From: Monomorium pharaonis
Lineage: Eukaryota > Arthropoda > Insecta > Hymenoptera > Formicidae
DNA length: 64,000 nucleotides
Assembly: GCF_013373865.1 (NCBI RefSeq)
Contig: NC_050472.1
Coordinates: 21,485,136 to 21,549,135, forward strand
Direction of reading: 5' to 3'
In this document: positions 34,690 through 46,825 of the stretch, in pieces
How the letters are laid out: each line of letters opens with the position of its first letter
How positions within the stretch are numbered: position 1 is the first letter of the stretch
Translations under genes and position numbers: made by a program
The notes under the pieces: generated by a model
Seen by the model: the letters and a program-made list of their open reading frames with translations, nothing else
What the model was told of the DNA's origin: nothing
Database searches by the model: none

Positions 34690-35220
34690 ATTATTTTAAT
34701 ACGCTACATTTTAAAGTATTACCAAAAAATTTAAAAACTTTATAGATTTTGCTATTATTAGGTTTGGATATCTTTATAAAATGTGAACATAATTCTCTTA
34801 TTAGTTAAAAAATTATTTAATTTTTTGTTAATCTCTTATGTAAAATCGTTTTTACAGTACTCATTTGCAAATGAGTACTATAAAATATTTAACTAGGAAC
34901 TAGGACTATAAATTCAATTAAATTTTTGGTTCGTATATTAATAAAACTCTAATAAATGTCCATATAAATATAAACAATTCATTTAAATTCACTCATTCGT
35001 TTACAAGTTATTTATCTATTACAGCAAATAAGATCATTTTCGCTGTATAAATTATTATAAATCAAATTTCGTTATTTTTTTCCTTGCAACTGATTTTAAA
35101 GACAAAAAATTGAATATTTACAATTAAAACTTTCTGTCATTAATTCATAAACAAAGAAATTTAAGAAACCTGTAAGAAGTTTTAAATATCCGTAACTTTA
35201 GCTGATATTGTAAAGCCAAG
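34690..35220 (-). mobile_element. AT-rich inverted-repeat element, copy 2 in opposite orientation (ends approximate)
   Basis: Block 34722-34848 matches 7145-7274 directly. The following 34880-35010 matches the reverse complement of about 7535-7655, with shared words such as TTCGTA followed by AATAAA, and TTTAAA. This fits a second insertion of the element at 7130-7870 facing the other way. A perfect 24-bp palindrome at 34856-34879 lies at the junction of the two blocks and has no counterpart in copy 1. Confidence 0.45.
34856..34879. repeat. 24-bp perfect palindrome
   Basis: Half-site AGTACTCATTTG followed directly by its reverse complement. The centre ATTTGCAAAT resembles a dyad of octamer (POU) half-sites. 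It sits within the second AT-rich element and is absent from the first copy. Confidence 0.85.
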
Positions 35221-36980
35221 ATAAATTTAAATTAAATATAGTGATGTTAAGTTATGTTTCTTATAAAATTACGAATTAGCTAGTCGATCGATTCTGGAAA
35301 ACATAAAAACTGAGTTAGATCTTATATAACATCTTTTCCTCCTTCTGAATAATTCAATCGTCGTCAGATGTAAACCTCGTAAATTGGCTTTAAACACGCC
35401 CGTCTTTCGACTCCTGGTTTCCCCGCGAGCGCTTTGCGATTGAAATTATTTCAGCCCCTTCAAGGCGCGTATCCGTCAACGTCGCTCAAACGTCGACACC
35501 CTTTATATCTCTCTAAAGTTACGATCGCTCGTCGTTTTACGAGGTAAGAGGAAACGAGGAAATCAAATGTTCATCACATATACATATATATTTCTACAAA
35601 TGAAATATTTGATCTACATTTAAGTATTTTCTATTACTTTCGAATTCAATGTCTTTGATCTTCAGAAATTCCATGTACGCATAGAAAAATACTGCCAAAA
35701 AAGCAATTACTTAAAAAGCAATAATTAAAAAGAAAGATGCGTAAAATAATTATTTTACGCGTTTCTCTTTTATGCGAGGAAAAAGAATTACATCGAACGT
35801 TAAAATCACAGATATTTATCACAGATTATTCAAATTTCAATCTTCGATTCTGAGAATGTTTCAACAAAATGCAAAAGTACAATTTGTCGTTTTTTAAATT
35901 TATTTAGATTTAATTAAATCTAAATAACCATCCCTTTTATCTGCAAATATATTACATTTCCGTGTCTCTGTTAAAATTAAAACTTCGTGCTCACCAAAGA
36001 GTATATATGATAAAGAATATGTCACGTCTACTTATATTTCTAAAGGCCGAGCCGAGAAAATCTCGACGGATCTCTAATTTGGCCTAAGAAACCGTAGAAT
36101 AAAAGCTAAGGGAATCGGAAACCCTTTGAAGAGAGCTGCCGCGTGTCGCGAAGAATTAATATCCGAAAACCGGGTATCCGCGAGCAGTTCCGCAGTTCTG
36201 CGAATCAGGACGCGCAGAACAATCGTGAATATCATTCGTGCCTTCCGAGATGGGGGGGAGGGGGAGAAGGCATTCTCGCTCTTTTAATCTCACGACATTC
36301 GCTCCGGCTGTCTCCGCGCGAAACAAATCACTCTGGTATACGTTCGCTTATAACTCGATATCTGGGTATACGTACAATACAGAGCACAGTCTCATTGTGA
36401 ATGAAATATAGCGGGTGGAAACGTAAGAGGAGCGCATACACATTCGAGTGATAAGACCCGAGCATAGTTAATCCGTAAAATACGCTTCCGTATCCCGACA
36501 GACGTCGAGTACTAATCTAGAAATTGTCAAATAAATTCCCCGTTAATATTTGTGCAAAATAAAATACTTGGAACAAATTCAAAGAAAAAAGTATGCCATT
36601 ACTGCTTATGTTCTCTTATAAGGCTTAAGCCGCCAAACGAGGCCTACTTAATTTATATTTATGACATTTTTGTTTGTAACACGTTCAATGACGTTTCCTT
36701 AGGCATTCTGCGCTTTTGGCGAGGTGCCATGTCGCAATAATTAAGTATGTAATTTAGTATCTAGGTAATAATTCCGATGAATAAGGACAAAAGTTGAGTG
36801 TTGATCCGCATTATTCGTCGGCTATGTATGTCGAACTAATGGCCGAGTTTTGTGCTTGGCATTATACATCTACCGGCCTAACGCTGCCGATTCGCTCTAA
36901 GTAAAATGAGATCAATTATTCCAGTTTCCAGTTGCATGGAGTTATCGGTACTGAACTTGATGCACGTAACACAATCGCAT
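35221..36980. other. Unassigned mixed DNA
   Basis: AT-rich with CpG-richer patches near 35390-35540 and 36100-36380. The latter has an 85-codon plus-strand frame without a domain and runs of seven and five G at 36252-36264. The palindrome at 35900-35927 is listed separately. No gene is called. Confidence 0.4.
35900..35927. repeat. 28-bp perfect palindrome
   Basis: Half-site TTATTTAGATTTAA is followed directly by its exact reverse complement. AT-rich composition makes such palindromes commoner, but 28 perfect bases is notable. It could extrude as a cruciform. Confidence 0.85.
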
Positions 36981-37890
36981 GATCATACGATTAGGGAAAT
37001 CGAATTATTATTTCCGGGTGCAAAGAGAGCACGCACGAGAAACTAAACACCGACAAGCAAGCATCGGGAGCCAAGATCGAATCAGCGTAAATTAGTTTTG
37101 GCAGTTTCGGCTGCATTAATCCGTGATCGCCGAGCGGTGTTTTGCGAGAGGCGAACCTTAGATAATTCAGGGCACAGGGCGGGTCGCACAATGCGAATAA
37201 TGGCGAATAATATCGTGGGCGACGTGATGTTTAAATTAAACGTTCCGGGGAGGCGGAACAATAAAGGGCAACATTTGTTCTCACGCACATTAGGCTCTCG
37301 CTTTAAATATTTCGCGGTGGGCTTTGGCGCGAGGAGAGAGGGAGGGAAGGAGGGAAGGAGGAGGCACAGAGAGAGAGAGAGAGAGAGAGAGAGGCGATGT
37401 TGCGGTAAAGCGAGGGTCCAAATGGCGCTCAATCCAGAGTAAGAACCGGCCAGCCGTGCCTTCTCCCGTCCGACGACAAGTCCACGCGGCATTCCGGCGC
37501 GTTACAAATGACCAGTGTGCCGGCTTATAATTGGTACGTGTCGAACCAATACCTGGATACTCGGGATACCGGATACCGTGACTCTAGGAATGTTTGCTTT
37601 TGGCCGGCGTCGCCGCTGCCATCGCCGCCCACCGCGCTCTCTCGGTCCCCGCAGCTTCTTGGTCCGCTGCAGCGCTGCAGCGGCATTAATTACTACCCGC
37701 GCGTCCTTCCACCCTCGGTCGCCGACCACCCCCTTAGCGGCCGCTCGCCCGCCCAACTATGTCTCCCGATGCGGCTACCGCTGACAAGGTGGCATTCTGA
37801 GCAAACGCCTCTCGTTGGAGAATCGTGCAGTTATGAGCATAGTGCGGGCACAGTTACAGGTTTGACGGTATACGCCTCATGATAATAATG
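36981..37890. other. CpG-rich patch with purine tract and overlapping open frames
   Basis: CpG-dense throughout, with frames of 114 and 124 codons (plus) and 136 codons (minus) overlapping in conflicting registers; none shows a domain. A purine-rich tract at 37331-37393 includes GGGAGGGAAGGAGGG and a (GA)12 run at 37369-37393. CTGCAGCGCTGCAG near 37668 is self-complementary. It could be regulatory DNA; there is no decisive signal. Confidence 0.35.
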
Positions 37891-39073
37891 CTGCCGTAAT
37901 GCGGATGCGCGCGTGTTTGCGTTACATTTAAGGATATCGAGAAAAATTACGATGGGGTAATTGCAAAAAGTCAAAACCCCGCGGTTATGCCGCAACTCAA
38001 TTTTTGATAGGAAGGTAGGAAAATCACGGACGCGGATAAGAAGTTCGGATCGTGGACGTGACGGAAATGAAATCCAATTCGTGTTTTTACAGAAGGGAAA
38101 AGAAATTTCCGAGTAAAATTTGATAGATAATCTATTGTTAATGTTCAATATAGAGTCCACCGTCGGGTTGTCACGTAAGGTAAGAAGTTCGCCGAGCCCT
38201 TTCTCCGATCCCGACGAAAATGTATCTTCCCCGAGGAAACTCCTCGTCGGCGTCTACGATAGAGTCCTAAGGTCGCACGGTTCAATTATTACGGCACCGC
38301 CGGTGGATTCCAAACGGCGTAGAAAAAAAAATCGGCCGCGTCACGTAGCGAGGCGTTACACGATATCGTCGTCGATGGGTTTTATCGTCGCGCGATATGT
38401 AACGTGGAATCGATAGCGCGAGAGAGGTCGTTTTTTTTCCGAGCGTGTACTTTATGGACCGCGCTGTACATCCGACGAACAAACGGGACGTAAAGACGAA
38501 TTTACACACTTCTCGGAGCGAATAAATTCATTCCCGACGAATCAATCGGCACGGGGTGGATTGAATTGCGTAATTGATCGAGCGAACGAACGTAACGGGT
38601 AATATTCTGAGTTACACAACGAGAGAAGAGGCGGCCCTTAAATGAGATATTTACTCTGGCTTAGCATTTTAATTAAAAACAATAATAAGTTAGGATCGAT
38701 AATGCGAACAACACAATTAGGCGAAGCAGGACGTGAACATTATTCTAAGCTGTGCATCAAGTCTTATAACAAACTAAAATATTATTTTTAAGTGGAAGTC
38801 TTCAAGCAGAACTTACACCCAATATTTATTAAAATAAGACTTTTAATGTTACTCAAATAAATCTTTTTTAAATTGCGACGATGCAAATGAAGCCTTCGCT
38901 TTCGCCGATATTGCGGTAACAGTTTTAACGCACCTAACTGATATCTAATTTGCCTTGCCCAGTTGTACGTATGCATTCGCATATGTCAGGTGCGCTCGTG
39001 GTCGAGAGGAGGTGTTTGCCCATAGCCTGCGGCCGTCGCCGGGTTACCTTTGGGTTCCTCCTGAAATTCCTGC
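37891..39073. other. Unassigned mixed DNA
   Basis: CpG-containing to 38620, then AT-rich to 38960. Frames of 75-109 codons on both strands lack domains. I see no repeat copy or RNA gene. Confidence 0.4.
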
Positions 39074-39122
39074 CCGTTGGTCGCGGTGCAGTTCTGGTCT
39101 TACCAGACCCAACCGACCACGG
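39074..39122 (+). repeat. Two-tier hairpin in a CpG-rich patch, possible structured RNA
   Basis: The outer stem is CCGTTGGTCG at 39074-39083 with CCGACCACGG at 39113-39122 (one T bulged). The inner stem is TCTGGT at 39093-39098 with ACCAGA at 39102-39107 over a 3-base loop. ACTGACA follows just downstream, reminiscent of an ACA tail, but I see no second hairpin or hinge box to support an H/ACA RNA. It lies inside frames of 64 and 96 codons without domains. Confidence 0.35.
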
Positions 39123-39457
39123 ACTGACATCGTTCGATCGGTAGGACGCGCCCGTATATATACACGGGCACCTTACACGCGCGTAATGGATACTAACCGC
39201 GCGCGATTATGCCCCGGCACGAAGCGCTCGGCAGCGCATCCCTAATAATACTTCCGTTCCCGCGCGCGAACGGGGCCGCATCCCCCGAGAAAACAAGTTC
39301 GAATGGAGGCCGCCGTTATCTCGGCCGCGGAGTTTTATGACGCAACTTATTGACACGTCCGGCGTAAACTTTGTAATGGACTCATTAGCGCGGGGAAAGA
39401 TGCTTTTAGTATCAGCAAATGCCGGGGAAGAATTTATATATGCATGGAGTGCATTAA

Positions 39458-39488
<31 letters not shown>

Positions 39489-40000
39489 AGAAAATAAAAG
39501 AATCCTATCGGCGTTGGATGAACGTCGTTCGGTGTCGAATTATTTCCAGCTTTGATAAAACATCACGTGTATGAGGGGCCATTTCGATTGAGCATTGGCC
39601 GTTAGAATGAAAAATCGCATCGAATAGATACCACGCTCGCGTAGAGAAGATTAAATATATATTCTTGTAGAAATTCGTTTCCGCGCACGTGATGAAACTC
39701 GCATTAACTTTTGGCTTTCGGTTGTCGGCGTAATTTTGTTGTTATGCATCTACTTTGTTTTACTTTCATTAGAGGATAATGTAAAGATATAATATTACAA
39801 ATTCTGCAGTTTGTGATCTTCGAGGAAGATGAAACTCGCGGATTCCATGCGCGAGAGAATTGAAACAGCATCATATACACTCGTGTCTCGTGACCGAAAA
39901 GCTAATCTCTTTGACGCTAAGTATTTTGGCGCATTGCGCTCGTGGTGCGCTTGCCGTAAATCATTCGTCGCACTCACGGCACACAATGCGAATAAATTTA
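39123..40000. other. Unassigned DNA with a GA microsatellite
   Basis: CpG-dense to 39400, then mixed. A GA run with one C interruption lies at 39458-39488. Short frames (62-72 codons) have no domain. Confidence 0.45.
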
Positions 40001-42680
40001 CCAAATACGTTGAATAATTTCGCCCGTTCTATTTTCTCGAAATTAAATCAGATCGAATCGTGCGCGCCTTTCAAATATTCCACGTCATATGCGCACAATA
40101 AATCCTCTCCAAACTTCCTATATGATTTGCATGCATAGTTGTTTAGTTCAAAGTACACCGAGTACAGAAAAATATCTTTCCAATGATGTTCGATATATCG
40201 AAAACAATTTCTTCTTTCAATATTCAAGATTAACAACTTCATTGTCGATCTATTCGTTTTTGTATAACTTAATGGACAATAAAAAAATATTAAATTAAAT
40301 TAATTTAATTAAATTTACAATTCAAAGATTACGTTTTACTATAATTGATATTTTTATGCTCTCTTCGTTTTTTTCTGTCTACCCTTAATATTGTGTACAC
40401 ATTTTTTAGGTATTAAAATTTAGATATATCTAAAAATTCGATATACATGCTAGGAAATCTGCATATGTTTTTCGGATATATATTTGCATATATGTCTGCA
40501 AAATATTTGTTACAAAAGTACCTCGTAAACCTAGTGCGGGGTATGGATGATCCTAATTTGCACACATTTTCATACGAGGTACACAATTATCGTTACGCAA
40601 TTGAATGAAATTTATATGACTCGTTAAAGCTCCCGATGGCGAATCTCACGGTGGCAAATCCATCGGTTATTCGTTGCCCCGGTATTTTCCAGTAACCACT
40701 TATGTTTGATAAATATACAACGTGAAAATAAATGTTGCGATTTACATGAGCCTCTGGTGCGATGAAAGCCGATATTTTGTATATCCCGCTTAGCGAATAC
40801 CCGACGAAACACAAAATAACCTAATTGCAAACTCGGTTTAATCTCGGACGCAATATTATGCAGCTGCACCGCGGCAACTTGCGATCATTAGACGTATTTA
40901 CATCGCGATTAGCTTGACGCAACATTACTTTCTTTTTTTTTTTTTTTAAGTCGCAGTGTAGCTCGGACGTGGCATCGACGCTTTACTCGTCCTCTCGTCA
41001 TTGATATCAGTTTCTGCAATTTTGCTTCGTGTTTATCGATTTTTCTTTCGGAAAATATGTGTGACGATATTTCCCAGAAGAATTGAAAACTTAATCCAAA
41101 CCGGGAAAGTAGGAAACGGAGAAAAATAGGATATCATCCAAAATCGCGAAGGCAACTTTGAATCAAAGTTTTGTACGACAGAAACACGTCCCGATGTTTC
41201 GTCATTATTGTTTTTGCAGTTTTAATCCGGGCTATTTCGCGACTTTGGTCGGACGCCATAATCGATGGCCAACTTTACTCAAAAACGGAAAATACATTTC
41301 TGCACTTACTCGCGGGAGAGCGGGCATTTGCAGATAACGTGTGAAGAGGCGAAACGGGCGCGAAAACTGGGAATGATCGGGCGTCGGATCGAAGTTACGG
41401 GTCCGGCGCGATCGTTCATCGTGACATGGAAACGATGAAGAATAGTGGCAATGGCGAGCACACAGGGAGGCGGGAAAGTAATAGTAAAACGTTCGCAAAC
41501 AGCGGGGCCGGCTTATCAGCTTTATTTATTGCAATGGGAAACCGCAGCCGGGTGCGCTTTCGGAGCTTTTCCAGAGCTTAACTCGACCGTGGCCGGGAGC
41601 TTTCGTGCGGCCAGGTTGCAGGCGAGGGTCGTCACGAACGAGCAAAATTTCACTTCCATCGACATGGAACGATTCAGCCGCAACCGGAGGAGTTCGTAAT
41701 ACGACGCGAGCAGCGAGCAGCTATTGTGTAACTAGAAGAACGAGATGTCGCAGTTCAACCAATTTCCCATGGCTTATCTTCCACTCTTTCTCCCCAATCT
41801 CCCGCGCCTCCTCCCCGTTTCTCTTCGTCTCTTCACCCTCGCGAGAGAAAGGTGTGGATATTTTATTTTGACAAGTTTGTCTCTTTTGTTTATTTTTAGA
41901 AATTTTGTTTCTTTAAAACCGACTCGAACGACTCCATGACTACGATTGAAAAAACGACACGTGTTAAGGAAAGCTGTTTGAAAGAAATTTATATATGTAA
42001 ACGGATATAGTTTGCAACATTTTGTTTTATAAAGTCCCACGAATCTTTACGGGAACCTTATAACCCTACGCCCTTTGTCGTTATGCCTCCATGCACCTTT
42101 GCCATTAAAACCACCGTAACTTTGTCAGGTCTACGACATTGTTTCGCGCCGCAACTATGTTCATGCGAATTTCTCTCCTCAACGTCTCTTAACTGACGCA
42201 TTTATAGAGCGATGACAACGGAGCGGCGAATTCCTACCGGGACACTCCTGTGCGTTTGAAAATATATCCAGCGTGACAATTTACTCGACGATATAACGAC
42301 GACAGCTTTGCGACGGGAAGGACATTGCGCGGGCCGTTCATTCGAGAATTTCGGCGCGGCGGCATGATTTCGGGGATCGATTCGTATCCATCGCCCGTGT
42401 TTATTCGCCCCCGCATTGATTTGCGGGCAGAATTAATGCAATAAATTTATTGGGGGATCAACGTTGCGTCATGTTACAGTTAAAGGCTATTTGCTTTGTA
42501 CACAGCAGCGGGGACCCTCAAATAGAAGAGTTAGGCATGCTTAACTGATGCTCGGGTCGGAATATTCATTTCGTTGCGTTTGATCACGGCATGTTCGGGA
42601 CTAACACATCGTGTGTAGCCAGATTTGCTAAGTACTTTGCAACGCGGGTGATTTATGTGCAAATGTTGTACGCATTACAG
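40001..42680. other. Unassigned mosaic
   Basis: AT-rich at 40140-40600 and 41850-42020; elsewhere CpG-containing. A 15-T run lies at 40933-40947. Frames of 60-92 codons appear on both strands without recognisable domains. No repeat copies were recognised. Confidence 0.4.
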
Positions 42681-43980
42681 GTTCATAGAAGATAATTAAT
42701 AATTGTAATTCATATTTAATCCCCACTGCATATAATCTAAAATAATATAATACAAGAAAATAAGAAAAATAATTTCCCCTGATTTTTCATATCATTCATA
42801 TATTTAAAACTAAACGTATTATATACTATTTAGGCATTTAAAGAACTTGTTTTCAGCAGAATTTATATTACAGAAACAAGTCAGAGATCAGAGGACGTCA
42901 CAGTATTGCATAATATTTGAATTTAAACATAAAAAAATTATCGAGAATCACAAGGAAATTAATCTTCAAAAAATCTATTTGAACATTTTAATTTAACGCT
43001 TGTGTTTGTTTTCTACCATCGACTTTTATGGAAGAACAAAATGATATTTTTTGAGATATTTTTCTGAGATCGCCGCTGCGATGAATTGAATCTTTTAGAG
43101 CGGAAGATTCGGTCTGCTCGCGAATGTTGCAAAAAGAGCGCACTCGATGCCGGAGAGACGGATTTAACACGCTCGGCCGATTTGTCCAATCCGTCTTCGA
43201 CTCAGCTGGAGGATTAAACAATAGGCCAGCTTAATAAAACTATTTTGCCAGCGTGCATCATCTTTTTGCGCTCACTCCGACCAGCGAGAAGGTTAATTGG
43301 CACTCGAACAAACGAACGAAAGGGGACGAAAATCAGATACGCCGCGCCTTCTACAAAACGCCCGGCTGCTGCGCTCTTGTTGTTTGTCGGAGCCACAATA
43401 GAATTTATACGACGCAGCGTTCAACGTAATTACGAGTCCCCAGTGTGCCGCTTGTTTTCGCAGGATGCCGGAGGAGTCACGAAGTCGCGCAAAGTGCGCG
43501 AAGACGCACTTCGTCGCGAATTTATCGGGGCAGCTTCATCGTTACGCGATTTGAATCAAATCGTGGAATTTATTTCACGTCGTCAATAAAGCAGGATAAG
43601 ATAAATTCCAAGGAACAATATTTCTTTATAGCACGAAATTCCATAAGTTAATCTCTAGTGTAGATCACACGTGTAGATTTATCGGCTGTCCACTTGCTTA
43701 ATCAAAATTCTTGCTTTTTTTTTTTTTTTTTTAATCAATTCTTAGAGTTTAATTCATATCTATGGAATCTCGATCTTTACTTTAACTCAAATCATATTAA
43801 TTTTCCTTTATCTTACAATCTAGGCTGCACATAAAAATATAAAATAGGTTCCTATTAAATTTTCTCATTATTTCGTATTTCGTGCTTTCTTTGAACGCGC
43901 AAGATACAAAAATGTGCGACGTTCCGTCAATTAAACTAGATTTTCAAAGGGCATCGATCAATTTGCAAAATGAAATCCAG
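42681..43980. other. Unassigned mixed DNA with a small hairpin and an 18-T run
   Basis: AT-rich, then CpG-rich at 43000-43600 with a 114-codon plus-strand frame without a domain. AAGTGCG and CGCACTT, flanked by CGCG on both sides, form a hairpin near 43486-43518. T18 lies at 43715-43732. Confidence 0.4.
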
Positions 43981-45508
43981 CGCGGAGAAATTTAATTATA
44001 CTATCCAAATGCGCGCGGACGTGCAACGTCAACTATTACGAAAACGTATTGTTACGGAAGTATTACGCAGCCCGTGTTCATTAGGGGCGACATCTAATAT
44101 ACGTCGCAGGAGCACAGTGTATCGGCAAATAACTGCGATGTGTTGCCGCGAATAAGTACGCCGCTTATAATGTCAGATTTAAGTGCGTCTAACGGTGAAA
44201 TTAATCGTTCGCCTCTCCTCTTGATTACGCGGGAGTAGATAATTTCAGAACGCAAACATTAAACGCGCTCGGCTTTCGCAAGCGTTGCGAGCCTCCCGTT
44301 TGTTTGTTGTCGCATAAAATTTCATACTGAGATCCTACGGTTTAAGTATCGGCCGTTTAATCTTCCGTATCCCCGAAAGCTACTAAAGAATGACGCCTAA
44401 TTTTTTCGACAATTTTTTTTTTACTACAATTTGTAAATTTCATCGCGCGAATTCACTTTTTTTTTTGTGGAGAAAAACGGCTTCCGTGCTTCCTTGTACG
44501 CTCGCGGAAAAAGGTGACGAGGTCCTTTCGCGACCGTAGCATTTCGGGGAAAATTAATGACTCCACCGGCAAGGATAATTAAGGGATAATTAACGGCGCC
44601 TGTTCGCACTTCTTCCCGGCGATATGTTAGACAAACTCGGTCTAATCTCATTTAAAAGTGTCTGACTAGAATCCAACCGGTTCTACTTGCGCGGAAAGCG
44701 TAGCAGTAGTTTTCCTCGGTATATCTATCTTCGTATTGTTTCCCCACTCTTACCTCTCATTATCTCTCGCGAGATCCTCGTGATATTTCGCGGCGGCGGT
44801 GGGAAAAAATTGTAATTGTAAATTTTATCTCTGACATCCACCAGAGTTTAACTCGTTAACCCGAAATCCTCTTTCGTCTAATGGAAAATTACAGCCACAG
44901 TTGTGATTTCCGTTCGTTCTATTACTTTTCGTATACTCTCCAGACCGAAATCTATTTATTCGGTATAAACGATCGTCGGCTAAGCGATCCCGGGGGAGAG
45001 GGGCGAAGAATTAATTCGCACCGCGACGCAAAAGGGGCGGAAATTTGCCTATTTGATTATCCGCGCGGATTACGGCCCCGAGTTGCTTGGACGATTTCGT
45101 ACATCTGCGTTTAAATCCTTTCGAGCAAGGTAGTCGAGAGTCTGGGACGCGGAAGACGCTCTCTCTAGAAAAGCTAGAGAGAAGCGGCCGGGAGAGGGAG
45201 AGACGGAGGTTCGAGGAGAGTACAGCGTTAAGACAGATTTATCACGCCGCGGTAATAATTAGCTTTTAAGAGCGGAAGAGGATACGTTCGGGGGTGACCG
45301 AGGTGAACCGAGTTCCGTTCAGAAATAAGTTCATGTACTTTGTACGCGACACTGTGCTTATGCACCTCGTTGAGATAATGTAAAAGTCGGTTGCTTTAAT
45401 TTTAGATTAAACGGCTGACTGTGTCAGGGCCTCGGTGAGTGGCGCTCGTTAAACGATTATCTATCACAGAGTATTTTATGTGCATTTCTCGTACATCGGT
45501 TCATATAC
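43981..45508. other. Unassigned CpG-rich DNA
   Basis: Mostly CpG-containing sequence with short frames (60-77 codons) lacking domains. A hairpin at 45161-45181 pairs CTCTCTAG with CTAGAGAG over AAAAG, extended by CGCT and AGCG with one bulged base. No gene is called. Confidence 0.4.
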
Positions 45509-45567
45509 TGTGCGCGCGCGCGCGCGCGTGTGTGTGTGTGCGTGTGCGTGTGTGTGTGTGTGTGTGT
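45509..45567. repeat. (CG)n(TG)n compound microsatellite, Z-DNA candidate
   Basis: Fifty-nine bases alternate pyrimidine and purine without a break: a CG block, then TG with two CG interruptions. This is the most favourable Z-DNA sequence in the window. The overlapping open frame encodes only alternating Ala-Arg and Cys-Val residues, as expected from the repeat. Confidence 0.9.
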
Positions 45568-45885
45568 CGGGTATTCGTCTCTCTACATGCTATAGAAATC
45601 TTTTAACGGATAATTTCCTATTGCTGCAGTTGTTAGCTCAATTTCTGTTGTTTTGGCCGAAAGAATAGCTGTTTTTGAAATGTGAAATTTTACACGTCTT
45701 TGTCCTAAATAAAATGACCAAAATCACATTTGCCGCGTATGTCGATGTTTTGTCTGATACTTTATTATCAGCGTGAAATCTAATCGCGTCAATTAAGAGA
45801 GCTTTTAACGGTACCGAGTATTGTAGACAGATATAAAAGCATACGTTAATTCGTGGTTTCTGCACTGGTACTTTTTGCATAGAAG
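45568..45885. other. Unassigned DNA
   Basis: Mixed composition between the Z-DNA tract and the tandem duplication. An 80-codon minus-strand frame has no domain. Confidence 0.4.
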
Positions 45886-46200
45886 TTTATCCCTGAATCA
45901 CTTGCCGATTTTTTGTTACTGTCGCTTCAATGCAATTTCTTTGCATCGATAAAAAAATACGATTTTTTTAAATCACCGAACTAAAAATTCGATTGTCGTT
46001 TGTGGATATCTTTTGAAATCGTTACGCTTAGCTCTCACGGTATTTCCTGAATCACTTGCCGAGATTCTTTTGTTACTGCTCGCTATTCTATATGTTTTTC
46101 TTGCATCGGTGAAAAAAGGTACGAGTTTTTTTTTCAGCAAATTAAAAATTCTATGTAGTTTGCAGGTATTTTCTAATATCGTTATACTTAATTCTCAGTA
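45886..46200 (+). repeat. Diverged tandem duplication of about 155 and 160 bp
   Basis: Unit 1 (45886-46040) and unit 2 (46041-46200) both contain CCTGAATCACTTGCCGA, then TTGTTACTG, TTGCATCG, TAAAAATTC and a TATCGTTA-like end, in the same order. Offsets grow from 154 to about 161 through small indels. Identity looks like about 70 percent. A 138-codon frame begins in unit 1 but does not preserve register between units, so coding is unlikely. Confidence 0.7.
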
Positions 46201-46321
46201 TATATTTCGATTATGTTTTCGACGGTGGTGTATCCAGAGAACGCTATTTTTTATTCAAATTTATATTTTATTCAGATCTGTATTTCAAAAACATGAAAAA
46301 TATTTTAAATTGTTCGTCATA
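46201..46321. other. Short spacer
   Basis: AT-rich sequence between the tandem duplication and the MITE-like element. Confidence 0.3.
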
Positions 46322-46825
46322 CACAATAAAAAATATTTTGCGTTTACGTTAACATCGATCCTTGTTAAAATTTTTATGTTAAAATTTAACATATTTGCTT
46401 GTTACTTTAACATATTAATGTTGTGTTAATGTACACGTATTTTTAATTTTACACAATATATAAATATGTTCCTTATTATCGGTGACAGAATTTATCTGTT
46501 GAAATTGACAAAAGAATGTTGAGTTTATATAATATAAGAACGACTGTTATTTTTCAATATGATCTCGTAATATATATTACATTAATATTATAATAGTGTT
46601 AAAGTAACATGTTACATGTGTTATTTTGACATAATTTTCTCATTAAATTGTTACATAAAAATTATGTCATATTATAAAATTTACATTTATTTCTATGTTG
46701 AAATATAACATAATATTTATGTTGCTATTTTAACATAGAAATAAATGCTTAATGTGTTAAATTAACAAAAAAATTTCTGCGGACAGGCAACATCTGTTAA
46801 ATTTAACACAAATTTTTTTACTGTG
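46322..46825. mobile_element. MITE-like element with CACARTAAAAAA inverted ends and TA flanks
   Basis: CACAATAAAAAATATTT at 46322-46338 is nearly the reverse complement of AAATTTTTTTACTGTG at 46810-46825. Both ends are directly flanked by TA. The interior is AT-rich, noncoding and hairpin-rich. A 12-bp perfect inverted repeat with half-site TGACATAATTTT lies at 46627-46669. A 29-bp near-perfect stem begins CATTTATTTCTATGTT at 46684-46747. A 14-bp palindrome with half-site TGTTAAA lies at 46795-46808. TA flanks suggest a Tc1/mariner-type mobiliser, by inference. Confidence 0.55.

Noticed and set aside
46013..46429. 138-codon hydrophobic plus-strand frame
   Set aside because: It starts in a tandem duplication whose units are out of register and runs into the MITE-like element. 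The hydrophobicity is that of translated AT-rich DNA.
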